Below, one piece after another: positions 1 to 4,954 of a DNA stretch of 5,233 nucleotides (positions within the stretch are counted from its first letter, which is position 1; every line of letters begins with the position of its first letter). Position numbers and translations under genes: made by a program. Location of the stretch: contig QMWA01000129.1 of assembly GCA_003661385.1 (NCBI GenBank), forward strand, positions 1 through 5,233, written 5' to 3'. Under the pieces are notes generated by a model that worked only from the letters and a program-made list of their open reading frames with translations, did not search any database and was not told where the DNA came from. The DNA comes from Thermoproteota archaeon. Lineage in GTDB: Archaea; Korarchaeota; Korarchaeia; B14-G2.

Positions 1-553
1 AGCCTGGAGGGCAGCACCAGTAGTAGCAGTAATAGTAGCACTCTGGGTATGGGTAGTAGGGTGGGTAGCAAGGCGGGTAGCAGGAGGGATAGCAGCATGG
101 TGGGCAGCAGGGTGGGTAGCATGATGTGCAGGGTGGGTAGCATGGGCAGCAGCCTCCTACAACTTCTAGGGTTGTTGAGTTTAGGAGAGTGCTCTTATAG
201 TAGACTGAGACTGTGAGGTTGTTTGGGCCTATCGCGAGGTAGGGTACTGTCAAGGTTATTGACCTTGTTGAGAGAGCAGGTATGTAGACGTAGCATGAGG
301 TGCACCAGTATGGGCCCAGGTAAGCTGATAGCTGTAGGACTATGAGCACTGTGACTGACGTGGAGTTGTTGTTCTTTAGCCTTATGTACACTGGGAAGGG
401 CTGGTTGTAGGGGAAGACTGAGGGGGCTTTCACACTGAGTATGCTAATGCTTGGCTGAGCACTAAGCTCTGATACTGGTGATGCTAAGGTGAGCGTGAGC
501 AGGGTGAGAATGATGTATGGTAGGGGGTTTACTCGCGTGCTCAAGTCTAGCAC
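1..553 (-). CDS. Secreted Ig-like protein with Cys/Pro/Tyr-rich tail (partial, C-terminus outside window)
   Basis: An open frame of 184 codons runs off the left edge without a stop. The chosen start is GTG at 553, about 26 bases downstream of the TATA box centre, which fits a leaderless transcript; TTG at 544 is the alternative. Residues 1-32 look like a signal peptide: Arg7, a hydrophobic core at about 11-24, and likely cleavage after Ala32 (ELSA/QPS). Residues 34-132 alternate hydrophobic and polar residues like a CARDB/Ig-type beta-sandwich. They contain sequons at N62, N63, N112 and N125 and a WCTSC pair (C84, C87). From residue 135 to the edge (50 residues) I count 15 Cys, 16 Pro and 13 Tyr, in units such as CYPPC and CCPPCC. 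The protein is probably extracellular or cell-surface. Its function is unknown; disulfide cross-linking, metal binding or a structural filament are possible. The frame and composition are seen directly; the fold is inferred. Confidence 0.8.
   Translation of the reverse strand, partial: MLDLSTRVNPLPYIILTLLTLTLASPVSELSAQPSISILSVKAPSVFPYNQPFPVYIRLKNNNSTSVTVLIVLQLSAYLGPYWCTSCYVYIPALSTRSITLTVPYLAIGPNNLTVSVYYKSTLLNSTTLEVVGGCCPCYPPCTSCYPPCCPPCCYPSCYPPCYPPYYPYPECYYYCYYWCCPPG
2..151 (-). repeat. Degenerate Cys-Tyr-Pro-Pro coding repeat
   Basis: This stretch encodes the Cys/Pro/Tyr tail. On the plus strand the 12-mer GGGTGGGTAGCA occurs at 59-70, 110-121 and 131-142; read on the minus strand it encodes Cys-Tyr-Pro-Pro. 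Variants with CCN and TGC/TAC/TAT codons fill the gaps, so the repeat is irregular and better kept in the protein than in the DNA. The plus strand is rich in GGG runs as a result. Confidence 0.8.
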
Positions 554-573
554 CTGAGTAGGTGGCTTGAGGC

Positions 574-590
574 ATCTTTAAAACTTTTGG
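574..590 (-). promoter_or_regulatory. TATA/BRE promoter of the secreted-protein gene
   Basis: The minus strand reads CCAAAAGTTTTAAAG here, with a TATA-like TTTTAAAG core at 583-576. The core centre lies about 26 bases from GTG 553, the usual archaeal TATA-to-transcription-start distance, so the mRNA probably begins at or next to the start codon. The box lies just past the MoaD-like stop, showing that the secreted gene can be transcribed independently of the AOR genes. Confidence 0.65.
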
Positions 591-598
591 TGGACAAG

Positions 599-850
599 CT
601 AGCCTCCGCTTACAATCGGGACGAACCTCACTACGTCACTTGGCTTGATGACTTGGCTTAGGCCTTGAGCTGGCTTCTCGTTGACGAGGACTATCACCCT
701 GAGCCTCCCGTCCTCAGCTAGTATGAGCCTCCTGGCCTCCTGAGGGAGCTTCTCTAAAATTTGGGAGAGGGTGATGGGTGAGCTGGCTTCAAGCTCGAGC
801 TCTGATCCCAGGATCTCCCTTAGCCTCCCTATGAACCTGAGTCTAGGCAT
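599..850 (-). CDS. MoaD/ThiS-family beta-grasp sulfur-carrier protein
   Basis: The 83-residue product has the ubiquitin-like MoaD layout. A first strand and helix begin at PRLRFIGRLREILG, a central helix covers about 28-42, strands lie around VIVLVNEKP, and the C-terminus is RFVPIVSGG. In this family the terminal Gly-Gly is adenylated and converted to a thiocarboxylate that donates sulfur to molybdopterin. The ATG start lies one base after the AOR stop and has a strong Shine-Dalgarno sequence, so the two genes are surely cotranscribed. Pairing with an AOR suggests a role in making or specialising the tungsten/molybdenum pterin cofactor. Archaeal relatives of this size can also act as ubiquitin-like modifiers (SAMPs) or in tRNA thiolation, so the exact role is open. 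No E1-like partner is in the window. Confidence 0.88.
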   Translation of the reverse strand: MPRLRFIGRLREILGSELELEASSPITLSQILEKLPQEARRLILAEDGRLRVIVLVNEKPAQGLSQVIKPSDVVRFVPIVSGG

Positions 851-851
851 G

Positions 852-2735
852 CTACTCCTCTAGCTTCATGCCCTGTGCCTCGAGCTGCTCAGCTACGTAG
901 CCTAAGCCTCTCTCCCTTAGGGTCGACTTCCTTGGTAGGCCTCTGCTGTCCCATCCCCTGGCCTCGTAGTACCATGATAGGAGCTTGTCGTAAGCTTCCT
1001 TGCTCAGCTTAGAGCCTGCTAGCGGCCCTCTTGTGAGAGGCTCCTTAAACCACCTCTCAGGTGGGTAGTCCATTTCCCTGCTCCACCCGCCGTGCTCTCT
1101 GGCCCAGAAGCACCTTATGAGGTCGTATATCCTGTCAGCCATCTCATACAGCTCCTTTAGGGTGAAGTCTAGGCCTGTCGCTGCCTTGAGGTACTTGGGG
1201 TACCACTCGAGGCTGAAGCCTAGCTCGATCCAGGGGAGCCTGCATGCCACTGCTGCCTCGAACAAGCCTCCTCTTATCCTCTGCATCTCCAGCAGCCTGT
1301 CTACTTTCTCCTTGGATATCACGTCTCTGCCTATCTTGAGCTCCCATGCTATGAACCAGGCGTCCTTGTGGTGTGCTCCTATCGGTGAGGTCGCGAAGGC
1401 TAGGGCCATGCCTGGGGCAGCGTGGCAGTCGTAGGCTGATATCTCGAGGCCCTTGATGTGCATTGCGAACCACTCTCCCCCTAGCGCCTTCGATAGGGCC
1501 TTGACTCCCTCTCCTAGCTTCTCTCCGAAGCCCTTTCTCTCAGCTATCAGCTCAGCTAGCTGGAGCATGGCTTCGCCATCACCCCACCTGAGCTTTAGGC
1601 CTAGCTTGTCCTCTGGTAGCATCCTCTTCTCCACGAGCTCTGCTGTGAAGGCTAGGACTGAGCCTAGGGTTATGGTGTCTATGCCCTGGAGGTCAGCGTA
1701 GAGGTTTAGGGTCATGGCCCAGTCCATTGAGCCTATCCCGAGGTTTGAGCCGAGCATAGCTATGTTCTCGTAGTCTATTTCGACTCTCCAGCCCTTGTAT
1801 GGGCCCTCCTTTATCTCGCAGATGTTCCCGCACTGCATGTTGCAGAACGGGCAGCCCTTCTGAGCTACCTTGTACACCTTCTCCATGGTTGTGCCGCTTA
1901 TCTCATCTGCTCTCTCGAACCAGCCCTCCCTGAAGTTGTAGCTTGGCAGGACGCTGTTCTCCTGGCTCCACTCTATCGTAGCCATGGTTCCCTGCCTGAC
2001 CCAGAAGTCGTAGTTTGCTGAAGCCTTTATCTCCTTGTAGCCTTCTGCAGCAAGCTCCCTCAGCTCTTCTCTGTTGTATGCTGGTATCTCCTTGGTCCCC
2101 TTTATGACGACTGCCTTCAGGTTCTTTGAGGCCATCACTGTGCCTATCCCAGGCCTCCCTCCTGCTCTGCCCTTCTCTGAGATGACCACACCGAACCTGA
2201 TGAGCTTCTCTGCACCAGGGCCTACCATGAGGATCCCAGCTTCCTTCCCGTGCTTCTCCTCCAGCTCGTCTTGCACGGTGTATGTGTCCTTCCCCCAGAG
2301 GTCATCTGCCTTCTCGAGCTTGATCTCGCTGTCCTCCACCACTAGTACTACTGGCTCCTTGGCTCTGCCCTCCACTACTATGGCGTCGTAGCCTGCTTTC
2401 TTCATCTGGTAGCTTGCTCTAGTCCCTATGTTCCCGTCGCCGTAGCCTCCTGTCAGAGGGGACTTCGAGGCGACTACAAGCTTCCCGCTGCTTGGGAGGG
2501 CGAAGCCTGTGAGGGGGCCTGTAGCTAGGATGAGCTTGTTCTCAGGTGAAAGGGGGTCTGTTCCAGGCTTTAGCTCATCCCACAGGATCTTGACAGCTAA
2601 GCCTCGGCCTCCCATGAAGCTGCGAGCTACCTCGCCATCCAGGTCCTGTACAGCATGCTTCTCTCTCGTCAAGTCTACTCTGAGTATCTTCCCCGTCCAG
2701 CCTCCCTTAAACAAGCTACCACCAGCATCCCCCAC
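852..2735 (-). CDS. Aldehyde ferredoxin oxidoreductase (AOR) family tungsten/molybdenum enzyme
   Basis: The product has 627 residues, normal for the family, which oxidises aldehydes to acids in the cytoplasm and passes electrons to ferredoxin. The N-terminal pterin-binding domain shows WTGKILRVDLT (13-23), GGRGLAVKIL (42-51), ATGPLTG (71-77), KSPLTGGYGDGNIG (91-104) and GRPGIGTVMASKNLKAV (193-209). The 4Fe-4S ligands are C295, C298 and C302 (CxxCxxxC) plus C498. The first DxxGL(C/D) pterin motif is DLQGID (348-353); the second is degenerate (EAAVAC, 493-498). Active-site-like segments are EISAYDCHAAPGMAL (431-445) and GAHH (453-456). The C-terminal YYEARGWDSRGLP is typical. GTG 2735 is the longest start, but the TATA box lies only about 13 bases upstream of it. 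TTG 2714, preceded by GGTGG, would give a more family-like MFKGGWTGK start. The substrate subfamily (AOR, FOR, GAPOR, WOR) cannot be told. Confidence 0.93.
   Translation of the reverse strand: MGDAGGSLFKGGWTGKILRVDLTREKHAVQDLDGEVARSFMGGRGLAVKILWDELKPGTDPLSPENKLILATGPLTGFALPSSGKLVVASKSPLTGGYGDGNIGTRASYQMKKAGYDAIVVEGRAKEPVVLVVEDSEIKLEKADDLWGKDTYTVQDELEEKHGKEAGILMVGPGAEKLIRFGVVISEKGRAGGRPGIGTVMASKNLKAVVIKGTKEIPAYNREELRELAAEGYKEIKASANYDFWVRQGTMATIEWSQENSVLPSYNFREGWFERADEISGTTMEKVYKVAQKGCPFCNMQCGNICEIKEGPYKGWRVEIDYENIAMLGSNLGIGSMDWAMTLNLYADLQGIDTITLGSVLAFTAELVEKRMLPEDKLGLKLRWGDGEAMLQLAELIAERKGFGEKLGEGVKALSKALGGEWFAMHIKGLEISAYDCHAAPGMALAFATSPIGAHHKDAWFIAWELKIGRDVISKEKVDRLLEMQRIRGGLFEAAVACRLPWIELGFSLEWYPKYLKAATGLDFTLKELYEMADRIYDLIRCFWAREHGGWSREMDYPPERWFKEPLTRGPLAGSKLSKEAYDKLLSWYYEARGWDSRGLPRKSTLRERGLGYVAEQLEAQGMKLEE
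855..860 (-). promoter_or_regulatory. Ribosome binding site of the MoaD-like gene
   Basis: GAGGAG on the minus strand lies four bases before ATG 850 and overlaps the last codons of the AOR gene. It supports the ATG start and translational coupling to AOR. Confidence 0.7.
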
Positions 2736-2742
2736 TCGCTCA

Positions 2743-2758
2743 GGTTAAAATACTTTCC
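2743..2758 (-). promoter_or_regulatory. TATA/BRE promoter of the AOR-MoaD operon
   Basis: The minus strand reads GGAAAGTATTTTAACC: a purine-rich BRE followed by TATTTTAA (2752-2745). A start about 25 bases from the box centre would fall near 2723, inside the longest AOR reading frame. This favours the downstream TTG 2714 as the true start codon. Confidence 0.55.
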
Positions 2759-2770
2759 AGACACATCTGG
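2757..2770. repeat. Short inverted repeat upstream of the AOR promoter
   Basis: CCAGA and TCTGG flank the four bases CACA. The dyad abuts the BRE of the AOR promoter on its upstream side, where archaeal activators often bind. It could be an operator, but the arms are only five bases long and chance occurrence is possible. Confidence 0.35.
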
Positions 2771-2812
2771 CGTATATGGCAAGCTGGCACGTAGCCTGAG
2801 GCTTGCAGCACG

Positions 2813-3235
2813 CTACTTCTCCTTGATCTTGTCGAGAGCCCCCTCAGCCTTCTCTAGAATGGACTTCATGTGCCTCTTTAGATCTGATATGGCTTCTAGC
2901 TCTCTTATGGCGGTGTCTAGGAGAGAGGACGCCTTCTCCAGAGACCCCTGGCTTGGCTCTATGCCACGTCTCATGTCATCCCTCATCTGGTCTACTCTCC
3001 CCTGGACGTACTGTAGCTTGACTATAGCCATTATCACTCTTGTTGCTGTATCCATCTCACCCCACTTCTCCTTGGCTGCCTCAAGCAGCTCTGATAGCTC
3101 AGCTGCATCCCTGGACTCGTCTGCCACCTCCTTTATGCTCCTCAGGGCATCCTCCATCCTCTTTGTGAGCTCAGTTATCTCAACAAGCTCTCTTGTCACA
3201 GACTCAAGCTTCCTCTCAAGGTCCTCTAGCTTCAA
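2813..3235 (-). CDS. Hypothetical helical coiled-coil protein
   Basis: The 140-residue protein is rich in Glu, Lys, Arg, Leu and Ala, has no Cys, and reads as almost continuous amphipathic helix. A first coiled-coil stretch covers about 1-55 (LEDLERKLESVTRELVEI). A more hydrophobic central helix (TATRVIMAIVKLQYVQGRV, about 62-80) is followed after a Gly-Ile-Glu-Pro break by a second coiled coil to the C-terminus. No signal peptide or clear membrane span is visible. TTG 3235 is the only sensible start: a TAG stop lies in frame shortly upstream, GTGGT precedes it as a weak Shine-Dalgarno site, and the TATA box predicts a leader of only about 8 bases. The gene is divergent from the acyl-CoA dehydrogenase gene and shares its promoter region. 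I do not recognise the family; it may be an oligomerisation or adaptor protein. Confidence 0.78.
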   Translation of the reverse strand: MKLEDLERKLESVTRELVEITELTKRMEDALRSIKEVADESRDAAELSELLEAAKEKWGEMDTATRVIMAIVKLQYVQGRVDQMRDDMRRGIEPSQGSLEKASSLLDTAIRELEAISDLKRHMKSILEKAEGALDKIKEK

Positions 3236-3263
3236 GCTACCACTGCTAGCCTAGCCGGCAGCT

Positions 3264-3273
3264 GCTTATAAGC
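3264..3273 (-). promoter_or_regulatory. TATA box of the coiled-coil gene
   Basis: GCTTATAAGC, itself a perfect 10-base palindrome, is centred about 33 bases upstream of TTG 3235. It predicts transcription starting near 3243 and a very short leader. Confidence 0.6.
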
Positions 3274-3277
3274 GTAC

Positions 3278-3287
3278 GCTTTTAAGC
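3278..3287 (+). promoter_or_regulatory. TATA box of the acyl-CoA dehydrogenase gene
   Basis: GCTTTTAAGC is centred about 26 bases upstream of GTG 3309, so transcription probably begins at or beside that codon (leaderless mRNA). Confidence 0.65.
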
Positions 3288-3308
3288 ACCAGCTACAGGC
3301 AGGGGCTG

Positions 3309-4850
3309 GTGGCCGGGATGGAAGCGTTCCCGTGGTGGTCTAGCAGGCACATCGAGCTAGCTAAGGAGATCGAGGAGTTTGCTGATGAGCACGCCCACGA
3401 GGCTGTCAAGGCTCTCTGGAAGAGGAAGTACCCTCTTGAGCTCCTCGATGAAGTGCGTAGACGAGGGTGGTTTGGAGCTCTGATACCAGAGGAGTATGGT
3501 GGCTTGGGGCTTGGCGCCACTGGCTCCTGTATAGCAGCCGAGGGGCTTGGCAGGCTCGGCACAATAGCCCACGTGTACACGACGACCATGTTCGGTGGGA
3601 CAGAGCAGATAATGCTCTTCGGGACAGAAGAGCAGAAGGAGAGGTGGCTCCCTAGGATAGCTAAGGGAGAGCTCAAGGGGGCTATAGTGATAACAGAGCC
3701 CTACTTCGGGTCTGATGCAGCTGGGATAGAGACTGTAGCCGTTAGGGAGGGAGACGAGTACGTTATAACCGGGAAGAAGAGGTTCATCACGAACGCTGGG
3801 CTAGCAGACCTCTACATGCTCTACGCCAGGACAAGCGACAGCCCAGAGGACAGAGCTAGATACAGGCACCTGACAGCCTTCATAGTGGAGAAGGGGATGG
3901 AGGGGTTCAGCATCGAGAGGGTGAATGAGCTCTGCGGATGGGATGGGCTGCAGAACGGCTACCTCAACCTAGACGAGGTGAGAGTTCCAGTGGACAACAG
4001 GCTGGGAGAGGAAGGTGATGGCTGGAGGATAATGGTCTCAGGGCTGAACTACGAGAGGACTCTGGTTGCAGCCAGCGCCCTGGGGCCTATAAGAGACGCC
4101 TTGAGGTACGCTGTGTACCACGCTCAGAGGAGAGTGCAGTTCAACCAGCCTACAATAAGCTTCCAAGTCAACCAGTTCAGGATAGCTGACATGATAGCTA
4201 AGCTGAAGACAGCTAGGCTCCTCACCTACTACGCAGCTTACCTCCTAGACAGGGGGGAGGAGGCTGTCCTTGAGGCTACAGCAGCCAAGCTCTATGCTAC
4301 TGAGGTCATGGAGGAGGTCACGAAGACAGCAGTACAGGTGATGGGTGGAGACGGCTGGATGAAGTTCTATCCAGTAGAGCAGCTCTACCGTGACGCCAAG
4401 ATATTCCCGATCATAGGTGGGACAAATGAGGTCATGAAGATCATACTCTTCAGGCAGGGGCTCAGAGCGCTGAGGGAGGAGCTCAAGCCTCCAGTGATGC
4501 TGATAGACCCAGAACTCAACGCTCCACTGCCGCACTTCAAGGTGAAACCAGCTGAGCCAGCTGAGCTCACAGAGGACAAGCTACTTGAGACGCTAGCAGA
4601 GTACTACAAGGCGAACCCAGGGCTATACGCTACGCTAGAGGAGCTGGCGCTCAGGCTTGGAGCTAAGCCAGAGGAAATAGCTAAGCTCGCCCTAGAGCTC
4701 GAGAAGAAGGGGCTAGCAAAGACCTACATAGACCCCAGGAGGAAAGCTGTCAAGATGGTCAGGCCAACATACAAGGGGCTCAAGAAGGCTAAGCCACTCG
4801 AGTACTACAAGTACATGCCAAGCTGGGTAGACCAGAGACTCATCTTCTAG
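3309..4850 (+). CDS. Acyl-CoA dehydrogenase with C-terminal winged-helix-like extension
   Basis: Residues 1-390 are a full acyl-CoA dehydrogenase, an FAD enzyme that makes the alpha-beta double bond of acyl-CoA thioesters. Visible landmarks are the N-terminal helical domain with PEEYGGLGLGATG (60-72), the first signature ITEPYFGSDAAG (128-139), KKRFITNAG (156-164), RRVQFNQPTISFQ (274-286), and the second signature QVMGGDGW (343-350) leading to DAKIFPIIGGTNEV (362-375). The usual catalytic Glu of that last motif is Gly370. E249 in NYERTL takes the position of the base in isovaleryl- and long-chain enzymes. Residues about 420-490 are extra: a helix, TLEELALRLG, KPEEIAKLALELEKKGL, then a basic beta wing, a winged-helix pattern. 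The family is normally about 380 residues. GTG 3309 fits the TATA spacing; ATG 3318 is the alternative. The acyl substrate is unknown, with branched- or medium/long-chain acyl-CoA most likely. Confidence 0.93.
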   Translation: MAGMEAFPWWSSRHIELAKEIEEFADEHAHEAVKALWKRKYPLELLDEVRRRGWFGALIPEEYGGLGLGATGSCIAAEGLGRLGTIAHVYTTTMFGGTEQIMLFGTEEQKERWLPRIAKGELKGAIVITEPYFGSDAAGIETVAVREGDEYVITGKKRFITNAGLADLYMLYARTSDSPEDRARYRHLTAFIVEKGMEGFSIERVNELCGWDGLQNGYLNLDEVRVPVDNRLGEEGDGWRIMVSGLNYERTLVAASALGPIRDALRYAVYHAQRRVQFNQPTISFQVNQFRIADMIAKLKTARLLTYYAAYLLDRGEEAVLEATAAKLYATEVMEEVTKTAVQVMGGDGWMKFYPVEQLYRDAKIFPIIGGTNEVMKIILFRQGLRALREELKPPVMLIDPELNAPLPHFKVKPAEPAELTEDKLLETLAEYYKANPGLYATLEELALRLGAKPEEIAKLALELEKKGLAKTYIDPRRKAVKMVRPTYKGLKKAKPLEYYKYMPSWVDQRLIF

Positions 4851-4865
4851 CCCCCAATTTCTTAG

Positions 4866-4904
4866 ATCAGCATGCTGCAGGCTCTATGCCTGCAGCATGC
4901 TGGT
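4866..4904. terminator. Long perfect hairpin between convergent genes (possible terminator)
   Basis: A 15-base arm CAGCATGCTGCAGGC (4868-4882) is perfectly complementary to 4888-4902 across the five-base loop TCTAT. A U-G and an A-U pair extend the stem by two. It starts 16-18 bases after the acyl-CoA dehydrogenase stop. There is no U-run after it on either strand, so it is not a classic intrinsic terminator. It may block or protect convergent transcript ends, or be a protein site, since the arms contain the palindrome CAGCATGCTG. Confidence 0.55.
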
Positions 4905-4954
4905 AAGTTGAGCTTAGTACTTTGGCTTAAGAAACTTTGCTGCTAGCCAGCTCT

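Larger units (their letters stand above)
3264..3287. repeat. 24-bp near-perfect inverted repeat forming a bidirectional promoter
   Basis: The 24 bases match their own reverse complement at 22 positions. The core AAGCGTACGCTT (3270-3281) is a perfect 12-base palindrome, and each outer half is a TATA box (GCTTATAAGC left, GCTTTTAAGC right). The two TATA centres are only about 14 bases apart, so the initiation complexes for the two genes would clash. The core covers both BRE positions and is a plausible operator. Confidence 0.75.

Noticed and set aside
1-151. CRISPR array or tandem DNA repeat
   Set aside because: Repeat units are irregular with no unique spacers of constant length; the pattern is explained by codons for Cys, Tyr and Pro.
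1117-2391. Plus-strand open frames of 80-105 codons and a 109-codon minus-strand frame
   Set aside because: They lie inside the AOR gene, whose motifs fix the true frame; their translations are compositionally odd and unrecognisable.
2793-2803. AGCCT-G-AGGCT as a terminator after the coiled-coil gene
   Set aside because: The loop is one base, which cannot form a stable hairpin, and there is no U-run.
2655-3254. 199-codon plus-strand open frame
   Set aside because: It is antisense to the coiled-coil gene and the AOR start, very Ser/Leu-rich as expected for the complement of Glu/Lys/Arg/Ala codons, and has no family motif or promoter.
3293-4579. Minus-strand and alternate plus-strand frames within the acyl-CoA dehydrogenase
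   Set aside because: They are shadows of a clearly conserved enzyme and lack start signals.
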